A DNA stretch of 60,874 nucleotides from Tritrichomonas foetus (Eukaryota > Parabasalia > Tritrichomonadida > Tritrichomonadidae): the NCBI GenBank assembly GCA_001839685.1, contig MLAK01001304.1, positions 12,501-73,374 of the forward strand, given 5' to 3'. A program made the translations under genes and the position numbers. Below are positions 10,008 through 20,315 of the stretch, piece by piece. The notes below the pieces were generated by a model, which saw only the letters and a program-made list of their open reading frames with translations, had not been told where the DNA came from and ran no database searches. Position 1 is the stretch's first letter, and every line of letters starts with the position of its first letter.

Positions 10008-10913
10008 ATGGCAGTGTACCAAACAATCACACTTTATACAACCAACAAAGTTGAAGACTCAAATCCACAACCATTCGTTTATTATCTTGATTATTCCTAC
10101 GATCAACTTCTTGATGTTGCAATCACAAATTTAAAACTTTCAAAAACCAAAGATTACGTAATCCTCTTTCGAAACGCTACAAATGTTCCAAGATGGATGC
10201 TTAGAAATGAAACACTTCGTACTTTAAGTGCGCAAGCAGGAAACATGATTCACATCCTACCGGCAGATATTCAAAGTCATCAACAGCCTGACGAGCATCA
10301 ATCCTACGAATTCCAGCAAAACGAAAACGGAGACCAAGCAACATTAATTGGCGCAGATGGCGAAGTCTATCGATTCAAAGAAGATGACGGCACGGTAAAT
10401 GAAGAAGATGAAACAGTCGATTTTGGCGGGCTCGATCCAAACAGCAGAACACCTCAGCCATCAGCAAACAGTCAAATAGAAATACTGTTAAGGTCTGGCA
10501 GGACTCCAGAAAGAGAAGCAGAGATTCACAAAATGGGGGCAGAAAACGGATTACCTGATGAGCAATTTCAGTGGGCCCTTTGCCTGAAAGAAGGCTATGG
10601 AACATCAAAAGATATCGACGAAGCTGCAAAATGGATGAAATTAGCAGCAGTTGCTGGAAATGCTAAAGCGCTATGTAATTTCGGAATGATGCTGAGAGAT
10701 GGAACTGGTGTGGAAAAGAACATTCAACAAGCTTTAGTTTATTTCAAGAGATCAGCCGATAAAGGATATCCAGTTGGGCAGTATTCATATGGCGCATTGC
10801 TGATGAAAGGTGAAGGAATTGAAAGGGACCCTGAACAGGCTTTTGCATATATCCAGGCTGCAGCAGAACAAGGAGAAGAGCAGGCAGTTGAATATATGAG
10901 TCACTTTGCTTAA
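10008..10913 (+). CDS. Sel1-repeat protein with N-terminal ubiquitin-like region
   Basis: 301 residues. Residues 1-90 are beta-rich (YQTITLYTT, FVYYLDYSYDQLLDVAI, DYVILFRNATNVPRWML) and end in MIHILP; the alternation suggests a ubiquitin/FERM-F1-like beta-grasp. A polar acidic linker (90-160) follows. About four Sel1-like repeats run from 170 to 300, with the typical A-xx-G-xx-A and G-x-G-xx-x-D-xx-A-xx-Y/W-xx-A pattern (for example GYGTSKDIDEAAKWMKLAAV and GEGIERDPEQAFAYIQAAAE). Sel1 repeats form a protein-binding solenoid. An adaptor role is inferred; the ubiquitin-like call rests on pattern only. TAAA overlaps the stop. Confidence 0.85.
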   Translation: MAVYQTITLYTTNKVEDSNPQPFVYYLDYSYDQLLDVAITNLKLSKTKDYVILFRNATNVPRWMLRNETLRTLSAQAGNMIHILPADIQSHQQPDEHQSYEFQQNENGDQATLIGADGEVYRFKEDDGTVNEEDETVDFGGLDPNSRTPQPSANSQIEILLRSGRTPEREAEIHKMGAENGLPDEQFQWALCLKEGYGTSKDIDEAAKWMKLAAVAGNAKALCNFGMMLRDGTGVEKNIQQALVYFKRSADKGYPVGQYSYGALLMKGEGIERDPEQAFAYIQAAAEQGEEQAVEYMSHFA

Positions 10914-11995
10914 AATTATTTCTTTTTTTTTTTTTTTTTGAAAAATTTCAAACAAAATTTAAACTCTCTGGATTTTACTATTTTTCAGACATCATTTTTT
11001 TACGAAGACACAATACAATCATCATTAAGAGCAAATCACGGCTAAATCGGTAATTTAATAATTCATTTGGTTGGATTGTAATCTTTATAATGTACATCAA
11101 TTAGATATTGTGTAAAACTCTAAAAATGTGATCTTTTATTGTAGTTTATATACACCACTTCTTGGAGTATTTAAATATTTAATTTTATGGAACAGTATTC
11201 TAAAATAACAAAGTAAAATAAATGTGATCAATCAAAAGAAAATTAAGACCTTTTCTTTCTTGGGATTGTATGGTATGAGATGTTAATCATCTTGAGTATG
11301 AAACAATACATGTGATAGCAAAATCATTAATATCATATTTGTCATACCCATTTTATACACATTCAACTTATAATTTCACATTCAACTACAACTAAATTGA
11401 AAAGTGACTGCTCTTCCATCCTAATGATTATTAAAGTCATAATGTTCTTTTATATCGGTTCTCTATCATCACTTGTCTAATATTGGTTCATCATATTATA
11501 AGTTTCCTACATTTTATCATATCTTAAATCTTATTGTGTAAACGATAATTTCACATACTAATTAATATTCATTGCACCAACATTTGACTTCAGCTTGTTT
11601 TAGGATTAAATAACTGAGATCATTCAAAAGAATATAGTATAAAGATTCTTATCAATATGGTAGTTGGAGATAAAAATCTTCACAAGCTCGAAAATATTTT
11701 TTTATGTTATTTTCCTGAAATCATATCAGAAAAATCGGGATGATTCTGAATGACGACAGAAATGACTTAAAAATAAAAAACAGCAGCATTATATTTATAT
11801 CTGTAGAAACAATCTCATCATATTAAATCATCCCGAATTGTTGAATGGAGTTTATATTAGAAAAATTCATTTTGAAAGCAGAAAAAAAGTATTTCGAAAA
11901 CGACTGTATCAAGTAAATAAAAGAAATGATGCAAAGTATTTCTTTAAATGGTTTAGGAAGCAACCTTGTACAAAATGTTTACAAACAAATCTATT
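10914..11995. other. 1.1 kb gap with long T run
   Basis: No credible coding frame on either strand. A run of 17 T lies at 10923-10939, just after the Sel1-gene stop. A 76-codon plus-strand frame at its right end overlaps centrin and is rejected. I searched by eye for tRNA box motifs and found none. Confidence 0.5.
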
Positions 11996-12511
11996 TCAGG
12001 CATCGAGACTTTTGTTAATTGCATTAATGAATTCATTTTGCGTGATTCGTCCTGCATCTTTTGTATGAATGTCAAATTGTGACGCGCATCCACGAACGCT
12101 CATAATAATTTCTTTCAGCTCATCCTGTGATAAATCCTCGCCTAAAGTATCTGCAACAGTGGTGAGATCTTCAAGTGTGATATAGCCGTCCATGTCGATG
12201 TCTAAATTATTGAAAGATCGAACAAGTGCGTCCGTTGGCTGCGCTTCAGATATCTTCTTCAATAAAATCTGTGTGAATTCGTTAAAATCAACTTTTCCGG
12301 TTTCTTGAGTATCAATTTTTGCAATCATTGCTCGAAGCTCTTCAAGTGTTGGGTTAAATCCAAGAACGCGTAATGCAACACGAACTTCATCAGCATCGAT
12401 GGTTCCTCCTCCGTCTTTGTCGAATAAATTAAAAGCTTGTCTGAGTTCCTGCTTTTCAGCATCTGTTAATGTAAAATTGTGTGATCGTACAGTCGCAGGT
12501 TTCGTTGTCAT
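11996..12511 (-). CDS. Centrin (caltractin)
   Basis: 171 residues. A short basic tail ([12 protein letters not shown]) precedes four EF hands. Loops 1-3 are well formed: residues 31-42 ([12 protein letters not shown]), 67-78 ([12 protein letters not shown]) and 104-115 ([12 protein letters not shown]). The fourth (about 145-161) is interrupted by extra residues ([14 protein letters not shown]) and probably does not bind Ca. Centrins are Ca-binding proteins of basal bodies and contractile fibres, fitting a flagellate. The protein is divergent from eL20, with 142 bases between the two ATGs. The fourth loop is unusual, since centrin loop 4 is often the best Ca site. Calmodulin is less likely because of the N-terminal tail and the [17 protein letters not shown] sequence. 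Confidence 0.92.
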   Translation of the reverse strand: MTTKPATVRSHNFTLTDAEKQELRQAFNLFDKDGGGTIDADEVRVALRVLGFNPTLEELRAMIAKIDTQETGKVDFNEFTQILLKKISEAQPTDALVRSFNNLDIDMDGYITLEDLTTVADTLGEDLSQDELKEIIMSVRGCASQFDIHTKDAGRITQNEFINAINKSLDA

Positions 12512-12643
12512 TTCGAAATAAAAAACGTTCTTCTTTTTCAGAGAATATGTTTTTATAACTTTTTGAATACTTTACGATGAGTTTCCAGCCTTCACTTTTC
12601 TGATTAAAACGATCATAAAAACGGTTTTGACAGCCGTAGCCTG

Positions 12644-12649
12644 CCTTTT
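12644..12649 (+). promoter_or_regulatory. CCTTTT (M5-like) core element before eL20
   Basis: CCTTTT ends four bases before the ATG at 12654. In Trichomonas vaginalis a CCTTTT motif (M5) overlaps transcription starts of many genes and is bound by the initiator-binding factor IBP39. The identical string here suggests a leader of about ten bases. The function in this organism is inferred from position only. Confidence 0.45.
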
Positions 12650-12653
12650 CTGA

Positions 12654-13187
12654 ATGTTGAAGAACTACGAAGTGATTGCCCGCCCAAATCCAACAGACAA
12701 GGTTCCAAATCCACCAGCAATCCGCGTTCAAGTTTTTGCTAATGATGAGGTCGTTGCCAAGTCAAAGTTCTGGACTGTTGCATCCCGCATCGCCCGCCTA
12801 AAGCCAGTCCATGGTGAAATCCTCGCCATCAAGCAAGTCATCGAACCAGAACCAACACGCGTCAAGAGCTACGGAATCTGGCTCACATTCAACTCAGTTC
12901 GTGGTACACACAACATTTACAAGGAATTCCGCGATACAACAACTGAAGGCGCTGTTGTCCGCCTCTACCAAGAGATGGCCGGAACACACAACGTCCACCA
13001 ACACCAGATCTCAATCATCCGCATTGCCGAAATCCCACCAAAGGATGTCAAGCACCGCCATGTCCAACAATTCGTCGACGCCGAAAATGCCGTCAAGTAT
13101 CCAATTTCCAAGACTGAGATCCGCCCAACCCACTCATACCAGAAGAAGATCCTTTCCCACAAACGCCCAACAGTTTGCGGATTCTAA
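12654..13187 (+). CDS. RPL18A: 60S ribosomal protein eL20 (L18a)
   Basis: 177 residues, matching the usual length of about 176. Recognisable family stretches include FWTVASRIARLKPVHGEIL, KSYGIWLTFNSVRGTHNIYKEFRD and the C-terminal KTEIRPTHSYQKKILSHKRP. The protein is a structural component of the large ribosomal subunit. Codon use is strikingly GC-rich in third positions (GCC, CGC, CTC) compared with neighbouring genes, as expected for a highly expressed gene. The ATG at 12654 lies directly behind a CCTTTT element. The stop overlaps TAAA (ttctaaaaaa). Confidence is very high. Confidence 0.97.
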   Translation: MLKNYEVIARPNPTDKVPNPPAIRVQVFANDEVVAKSKFWTVASRIARLKPVHGEILAIKQVIEPEPTRVKSYGIWLTFNSVRGTHNIYKEFRDTTTEGAVVRLYQEMAGTHNVHQHQISIIRIAEIPPKDVKHRHVQQFVDAENAVKYPISKTEIRPTHSYQKKILSHKRPTVCGF

Positions 13188-13776
13188 AAAATCATGATTA
13201 TTTGATTTTTTTGATTCTGGTGACTTTCTTCCTCAATAAACCAAATTTAAAAAATAAACTGGGTGATCTTATTAGTTTTCTCTGTTTTTTTTCCAAAATG
13301 TTTTTTTTTTTCATATCTCATCAATTTTAAGAATATTCCATTTGACGATTTCATATCTATTTTTATATGCGCTGTTAAAGTGTGTGATTCATTTCAACCA
13401 AAACTACTCGTATTACTGTTTAATTGACTTTTCTGATCTGGGTGGGAATATCATAATTTCTATCTGATCCATTTTTCGTCTGAATATAGTCATCCAATAG
13501 TCAACTTGTGATTTATTATATTAAAATGTGATTCTCTGGGAAACGAATCGTATCATTGAAATATCATGAAATCTCGGATTTTGATTTCTATTCATTTTGG
13601 TTTATAACATACGAGAAAAAATGATATGAAACCAATTCGATGTTTGTTTTGTGATATAAATAATATTTATATTTTCTAAATATAATCTCAAAATATTTAG
13701 ACGAAAGTAAACTTTTTATATAATCTCTATTTTTATTAATATAATATACAATTCTATAAAACGCAAATACATTTTA
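13188..13776. other. Convergent gap, eL20 / karyopherin
   Basis: About 590 AT-rich bases between two 3' ends. It holds a T-rich patch (near 13285-13315) and no reading frame or RNA gene that I can support. Confidence 0.5.
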
Positions 13777-16700
13777 TTAATCTTCAGTCTCTTCTTCTTC
13801 CATTGCTCCTGAAAACCTAGACATAATATACTGAATTAGTGGCTGTAGTTGTGGTAATGGATTTGTTTCTATTGCATCAACAATATTTCTAATGTCAAGA
13901 TTATTGAATACAGACATATTAAAGTAGTTTATGATGATTTCTTGAAAAGTATTGAACATTTCTTTATTTTCTACATTCAATTCAACGAGATGTTTAATTA
14001 TATCTATTAAACAAATACAATAGTCACATATATAACTAGATTTTTCTAAAATTGGTTGCATATTAAGAAAAATCATAATTTTTTGATTAAATAAATTCAA
14101 ATCACACTTTTGGAGAAGTGCTCCATAATTTACGACAACAGATTCTTTCACCCTTCGAATTTCTTCATCATTTGATAAGATTTTTTCATACTCAGTGATA
14201 AGTTGAGGAATACTTTCCGGTAAACGTTCTTTACAGATGACGGTGATGCACTGTATTGATAATTTCCTTAAATGTTTGTTTGGTGATTGATATAAAACTA
14301 AAAGGTCGTTAATTAAATTATTTCTATGTTGTTCAATCCCGATGTCATTTGGCGCATAAACATAAAAATCAGTCCAAATTTGAACCATGAATTCACAAAA
14401 AATATCATTTAATTTAGTTACATGCAAAATAGTTCCTTCACCATTATTTCTTTGGTTTGGAGAATCGAGAAAGACTTTGATATTGAAGTGAGGAACGATG
14501 CTTATTATTTGTTGGAATATATTTAGGGCGCTTGTAATATCATTTTCACAGCAATCATCAAACAATTGATTTAATAATGGAAACATTTGAGAAATATATT
14601 CAACTTCCATGCCATCAATGTATTTATCTTCATTTTTATAATTATGGAGCATCTGTAAAATATGATTAAATAATTTTGGTATTAGATTATAGATATGAAG
14701 AAGATGTTCAGCATTAGACGTAATTTTAGATAGTCCATGGATTAAACTTAAATACATATTCATATTTTCGATACTATATTCTTTTGAAATTCCGTCAATT
14801 AATTTAATAAGAAACAAATCAGAAAAAGGCTTTTGCATGCTTTCATTCGTAAAAATAAGAGTTTCTTGAAATTCACCAAAATAATTAAGTACAGTATTAT
14901 GTAAGTCATCATTATATGGGAAATTGATGAAACAAAGCATTGTTCTTATTAATTGATCAAATATTTCGGTTTCAAGCATTAAAGGTGTAAATTGATGAAG
15001 AAAGAATCGAAAAACTTCAAAAACTTGATTCAGCCATATAAATTGATTTTTGTCAAAAATATAAACTCTTTTTTGATCTACTTCAAAAACTGCAAATGAA
15101 TCATCTTCTTGTTGGCTTTTTGAATCACAAGATTTGACGTTGACATCAATTCCTCGTTTGGTAAAATTGAATAAAGTTTTCATTGTTGTTGGAACAAAAT
15201 GAACGAATTCATCTGGGCATTGTTCGATGATTTTTATCATTGATGGACATGATATTCTGTCTATTGAAATTAAAATAAGAGGCATGATTTGAGTCAAATA
15301 TTGAATTGTATCATTTTTGTTCATTTCACTTAAAATATTTGAAATAACAAGAAGTATTTTTGTATTTATTTCATTATCATCAGGATCAGAAGTATGTAAA
15401 ATGTTCTTAGATATATTTAATAAAGTTAAAGCCGTGTTTGCCATTCCTTCAAGATTTGGAAAATATTTACATAAAATTGAAGCAATTACTAACAAATTCA
15501 AATCATAAACATTATTTTGAAGCAATGTTACAACTGGTGGAATACATAATTGTAATGCATCATGCTTTGTAATATCTTCGTTGAAAAACATGAATATTTT
15601 AATAATATTCGAAAAATTGCAATGATTTATATGAAATACTAAAACGCTCATTATTAAATTTAATACATCTTCATCACATTTAGGATTTTGGATTATATAG
15701 TGATATAAAATCGAAAAACAATTCTTTCGAATGTACTCATCAGGACTATTTATATTATTAAAAACAAAATGAAGAGTTTCTTCAGAATCAACATGCTTCA
15801 AAAAAATTGAACTAATATACAAATTATCACTTAAACCCATTCTTTTGACATAAGGATCGAAAATATCAATATCATCTAAAGCACAATCTAATATAGATTT
15901 CAATTCTTTTTTGGCATCTTTATAAATCAATGGAAATTGGTGAGGATCAGAAAAGCATAAAGCAAAACGTTCAATCACAATTTGAGCTTCATTTAACATT
16001 ATTCTACGGCATTCAGCACTATCAATTATCATTTTACTGAAAACATTCAAGCATAAAACTCGAGAAAGTTCATCATGATTTGAATTTGAAATAATTGTAA
16101 GAAAATAAAGCAAAATATTACTCAAATTTGGAAGAAATGGAACATGATCTGTTCGAAAGGCGCTTTTTAAAGTTTTCACTGGAATTTTTAATTGGTTATC
16201 TGGGATCATTAATAAAAAATTGTGTAAATTCATGATAAAATCATTATCAATGATTCCATTTTTGATTAAAACTAAAGAAGTTGTAACAGATTGAACAAAC
16301 AAAGGATTATTTGGTTGAAAATTTAAAACATTAATCAAAATTTGAGGTATTACTGGATCTGGAATATAACTTACAAAATGTGTTAATGCTTCCATTGAAA
16401 TTAATGGCTTGATATTTAATAAATTAATAAAAAATGGAATAAGCCCATCCCATTGCTTTTTGGCATCAAATAATAAAAGACTATAAGATTGAATCATTGA
16501 TAATACATAATTATCGATCATTGAAGCGTTTGATTGCTGTAAATAAAATAGTAAAAATTTTGAAATAATTTCTGTTATTTCATTTGTGAGAGATTCTGCG
16601 GCTGTTTTAAGCAAGATTTTTTCAAGTCGAATAAGCGCTTGGAAAGTGATTGTCTCGGAATAGTTTGATTCGATGATTTTTATTATAATTGCCACCATTT

Positions 16701-16818
16701 TTTCAAGGCAACTATTTTCGAGCTGCATGTAACATTCTTCTGCTTTTGCACGTATCTCATTATTTGGATTAGAGAAAGCACTGAATAGTTGAATGATTGG
16801 TTCAAGTCCCAAATCCAT
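13777..16818 (-). CDS. Importin-beta family karyopherin (HEAT repeats)
   Basis: 1013 residues. The ATG is at 16816-16818; the preceding codon is TTG. The N-terminus (MDLGLEPIIQLFSAFSNPNNEIRAKAEECYMQLE) has the form of an importin-beta N-terminal domain, with its helix-turn pattern and the NP-N-xx-R-x-xAE motif seen in importin-4/5/Kap121/Kap123. HEAT-like helix pairs fill the rest, with an acidic insertion (KSCDSKSQQEDDS) near 565. The protein ends in EEEETED. Such receptors carry cargo through nuclear pores in a Ran-dependent way. Length and layout fit the Kap121/Kap123/importin-4/5 group, but the subtype is not certain. CATTTG immediately precedes the ATG, so the leader may be very short. 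TAATAAA marks the stop. Confidence 0.8.
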   Translation of the reverse strand: MDLGLEPIIQLFSAFSNPNNEIRAKAEECYMQLENSCLEKMVAIIIKIIESNYSETITFQALIRLEKILLKTAAESLTNEITEIISKFLLFYLQQSNASMIDNYVLSMIQSYSLLLFDAKKQWDGLIPFFINLLNIKPLISMEALTHFVSYIPDPVIPQILINVLNFQPNNPLFVQSVTTSLVLIKNGIIDNDFIMNLHNFLLMIPDNQLKIPVKTLKSAFRTDHVPFLPNLSNILLYFLTIISNSNHDELSRVLCLNVFSKMIIDSAECRRIMLNEAQIVIERFALCFSDPHQFPLIYKDAKKELKSILDCALDDIDIFDPYVKRMGLSDNLYISSIFLKHVDSEETLHFVFNNINSPDEYIRKNCFSILYHYIIQNPKCDEDVLNLIMSVLVFHINHCNFSNIIKIFMFFNEDITKHDALQLCIPPVVTLLQNNVYDLNLLVIASILCKYFPNLEGMANTALTLLNISKNILHTSDPDDNEINTKILLVISNILSEMNKNDTIQYLTQIMPLILISIDRISCPSMIKIIEQCPDEFVHFVPTTMKTLFNFTKRGIDVNVKSCDSKSQQEDDSFAVFEVDQKRVYIFDKNQFIWLNQVFEVFRFFLHQFTPLMLETEIFDQLIRTMLCFINFPYNDDLHNTVLNYFGEFQETLIFTNESMQKPFSDLFLIKLIDGISKEYSIENMNMYLSLIHGLSKITSNAEHLLHIYNLIPKLFNHILQMLHNYKNEDKYIDGMEVEYISQMFPLLNQLFDDCCENDITSALNIFQQIISIVPHFNIKVFLDSPNQRNNGEGTILHVTKLNDIFCEFMVQIWTDFYVYAPNDIGIEQHRNNLINDLLVLYQSPNKHLRKLSIQCITVICKERLPESIPQLITEYEKILSNDEEIRRVKESVVVNYGALLQKCDLNLFNQKIMIFLNMQPILEKSSYICDYCICLIDIIKHLVELNVENKEMFNTFQEIIINYFNMSVFNNLDIRNIVDAIETNPLPQLQPLIQYIMSRFSGAMEEEETED

Positions 16819-18203
16819 CAAATGAAAATATTGTCATTTCACCTTGAGAATGGTGAATGATTTTTTAAAAGAGATGAGATTAGGAAAATGTGAATAATGG
16901 TCAATGTAAATTCACCATGGATCATAGGTTGATTTTAACTTTTTAGACGTTTATTTAGCAAGCGAATAAAAAACTTTTTGTGAAAAACTAATAAGAAAAT
17001 TGAAAACTCACTTTTCATAAATTAATGCTATATAACGTTTATTCAATAAACCAACATTGAATTTTCTGAACAATTGTGAAAAATATAGGCGGTTCTATTC
17101 GTTCTCTTTCAATTTTGTTCATCTTTCGACGAGAAAATCACCGGAAATTCGTGTTTATGCTAATTGATATTAACATTTTATCATTATTTTATACAAATTG
17201 GTAAAATTATATTACCAATAGAAACTCGAACAGATTTAGAATGTCTGGAAAATTAATAGGAAATTTGAAAAGTCAAATAGAATTTGGGAAATAATTGTGA
17301 GGTTTTTTGAATTATGACGCTGAATTATATTTAAAATTCAGTTCATTTGGGGAAAAAATTCTATGTTTTGAAATTCTCATCACCATTATCAAAATTACAA
17401 AGGAAGTAAAGTCTTTGAATAGGAATGATTTTATATATGTAAACTACTCAAAAAAATTCTTCTTGAATAACCCTATCAGTATGATCGAAAGAGATCAAAA
17501 ACATGATTTCAGAATGTTATATCATAAAAGATTAAAAATATGAAGTGTGATCAAATCGAATAGAATCTATGTCGGTTTAGGAATTTTTTTTTAACTTAAT
17601 TATTTGAAAAATGGCGGAAATTGAAAAAGATTTGAGGACATGTCAATTTCAGAAGTCAGTGTAACTTTCGAATCATTATTACATAAAAAAACGTTTCTCC
17701 GATATTGATAAGAATAGTTTTCAATGGGAATATCTATGCTGTTAGGAGAAATTTGGTCAATAGTAGTGGAAGAAAATCGTTAAAAATTCGTCAATGGCAA
17801 AACATTCAATTGAAACATATACAATTTCCAACATCATTTTCCTCCAATTGTATGATTATCACAGAAATCATGGATGGAAATTGAGAGAAAATAAAATTTA
17901 CACATTATCACCATTCAATTTAACAATTCCACGCAGAAAAGATTGAATAAATAATTTATTTTATTCAAAATACTGAAGAGATATGAAACATGACAGTTTC
18001 AAAGAATGAATAGATTTCTTGTTAAAGGTAGGAATTTACTGATAAAATATACGAATCCATTTCAATACACAAATCCCACGAAATTTGAATGTTTTTAAGA
18101 AACAATGTTCATTCATTTATTGAATGAAATTGAATATTACAAACAAATAACAAATCGACTTTCATTCAAAATCGCCAAAAGTATCCCAAAAAGTTTCACA
18201 AAG
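16819..18203. other. 1.4 kb divergent gap
   Basis: AT-rich sequence between the karyopherin and the kinase starts. A 78-codon frame at 17307-17543 begins with TTG, has no homology I recognise, and is treated as chance. No RNA gene or clear repeat is seen. The kinase frame is open upstream to an ATG at 18105. Confidence 0.5.
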
Positions 18204-19289
18204 ATGAGTTGCGAAACTCTTTCACCATCGCAACGATCGAATGCTCTCATTGGGGGCGTCTATAAAATATGTGGTGTTATTGGATGTGGTTCCTTCTCAG
18301 TTGTGAAACTTGTCTCTCACATCAAAACCGGCGAAAAGTTTGCGTGCAAAATTGTCCCAATTTCGAATGTCCAGCTTGGGAATCAGACTTCACACTTCGA
18401 GACAGAGATTCGAATAGTTCAGCAATTGCATCATCCCGGAGTTGTTCAGCTCTACGACCTTATTAAAGATGACCGCTTTTATTATATCATAATGGAACTT
18501 TGCCAAATGGGCGAACTTTATCAATACATCATCGAAAACAATAGGCTCAGTGAATTAGAGGCCAAATTCTTCCTGAAACAGATCTTTGAAGCACTTCAAT
18601 ATGTTCATAATCTTGGAATTGTTCATCGCGACTTAAAACCCGAAAACTTGTTCTTTAACGAATACGGAAAAATAAAAATCGGGGATTTCGGTCTTTCCCG
18701 GTTTGTCAATTCGCAAGGCCTGGCCGATACTCCATGCGGCTCGATTTGTTATGCATCTCCAGAGTGTATCTGCGGCTCGACTTACGACGGCCGGAAGAGC
18801 GATATGTGGTCGCTAGGCGTCATAGCCTACGCAATGCTGACAGGCGAGCTTCCATGGACGAAAAAAAATCAGACCCAATTATTCGAACAAATCAAAAAAG
18901 CTGACTTTCTAATACCTTCTTACATTTCAGATGGGCCCCGTGACCTCATAAATAAGATGCTCGACCCTGACCCCGAAAGAAGATTATCTGTCGATATGTG
19001 TTTACAGCATCCATGGATAAAATCTGCACCAAGTAATCGGCCATGCGGAAATGGAAGCTCCAGCAAAGGGCTGTGGATTTCCATCAAGCAGGTTGACAAA
19101 TTTTTCGGGCGTGATGACTCTGAGCCAATAATTGTGGCTGACGAGCTTCCGAGAAGCTACTCCATGATGAAGAAAGACATTGATCACACCCTCAAGACAA
19201 TTGCTCCAAAGGAGCACAATACTGCTCGACAACTGGCTGCTCGAACAATAATTTACAGGCCAAGTCGACCAAAAAAGAAATTGACATGA
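18204..19289 (+). CDS. CAMK/AMPK-like serine/threonine protein kinase
   Basis: 361 residues from the preferred ATG at 18204; an in-frame ATG at 18105 would add 33 residues (MFIHLLNEIEYYKQ...) of no clear domain. The kinase core has a glycine loop GCGSFSVVK, the ATP lysine in FACKIV, the catalytic loop HRDLKPENL, DFGLS, an activation segment DTPCGSICYASPE (the Thr matches the LKB1/AMPK-type T-loop site), and SDMWSLGVIAYAMLTGELPW. It ends LDPDPERRLSVDMCLQHPWI. The last 100 residues form a short basic tail. It is a cytosolic kinase of the CAMKL type, greatly expanded in trichomonads; the substrate is unknown. The 18204 start is favoured because TTTCATTCAAAA lies about 40 bases upstream, but the longer form cannot be excluded. 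Confidence 0.92.
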   Translation: MSCETLSPSQRSNALIGGVYKICGVIGCGSFSVVKLVSHIKTGEKFACKIVPISNVQLGNQTSHFETEIRIVQQLHHPGVVQLYDLIKDDRFYYIIMELCQMGELYQYIIENNRLSELEAKFFLKQIFEALQYVHNLGIVHRDLKPENLFFNEYGKIKIGDFGLSRFVNSQGLADTPCGSICYASPECICGSTYDGRKSDMWSLGVIAYAMLTGELPWTKKNQTQLFEQIKKADFLIPSYISDGPRDLINKMLDPDPERRLSVDMCLQHPWIKSAPSNRPCGNGSSSKGLWISIKQVDKFFGRDDSEPIIVADELPRSYSMMKKDIDHTLKTIAPKEHNTARQLAARTIIYRPSRPKKKLT

Positions 19290-20315
19290 ATGAATACCTT
19301 TGGATTTTCACTATGTGGAAATTTGCTTTCAATCTTGAGATAGTCAAAATGACTCAATGGAAAGAAAGATTTACAATGGTGAATCTCAGCATGCGTTTTT
19401 ATATATCTATGAATTTGTTGTTTGAAATATATTATTGAAATATTTTGTTTTTATTTGTTTTTAAATATTAATATGCATAAATTATACTATATTTGATTTT
19501 TTCTTTTTAAAGGTTTATTTTCATTCGTGGCAAGCAAATTTAATATGTCATTGGCGATTCTTATTTTGTCCGTTTTTGTATTTAAACCAGAAGTATTGAT
19601 TTAAATTTTGCTTTATGGAATTATCAATGAACATCTTCGGCAAGTTTACATATAAAATAGAAATCATATTATTTTTGAGATTATCTGGAAAAATGATTTT
19701 ATCAATCGTAATGCCTTCAATAAATCATTTATCCAAAGCGTTAAATTGTGCAAACATCTGTTTCTTCGTAAAAAAATGGACTAAATACAAAGCTGTCTCG
19801 GTCAATAAACTATTCAATTTTCAACAGAAAAACGATAGAAATGCTTATGTCATTGCAAATGTATGAAATTCGATTTAAATTGCATGATTGATGTTGTCAG
19901 AGAACCAGATTGGAAAGAGTGTTATCTTAGTGAAACACTTCCCCTTCCAAATAAACCAAAATATTCCCAATTTATCGAGATATATCATCAATTTTCCTAT
20001 TTTTCTCAATTTTCTTTTCAATTCGTAATAAAGCAACATATGACGACAGTTGGCGTATAGTATTGAATTTTTACAATTCCACTTCATTTTTTGGTTTTAA
20101 ATGGTTTATGGGAAGATTGAAAGAATTTTAGAGTACTTTTTCCATCGCTTAATCCACTTTTTCTGTTATAACTTATCAATCATATTCAATACTCCACCAT
20201 TTATCTCTGAATTTCATTCCCATTTAATAATTTTGCAGCTCTCAAAAAAAAAAAAATCTTTCTTTCATCCTCACAAATTTCAATTTTTCAAAATTACTCA
20301 GAATTACAAAAAAGC
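19290..20315. other. 1 kb gap, no credible gene
   Basis: Several frames of 65-94 codons occur on both strands here (for example 19615-19866, 19863-20060, 20101-20385) but overlap one another, lack any recognisable motif, and the last runs into the RND gene. I regard them as chance. An A-run lies near 20246-20257. Confidence 0.5.

Noticed and set aside
17307..17543. 78-codon frame upstream of the kinase
   Set aside because: TTG start, no homology, low complexity.
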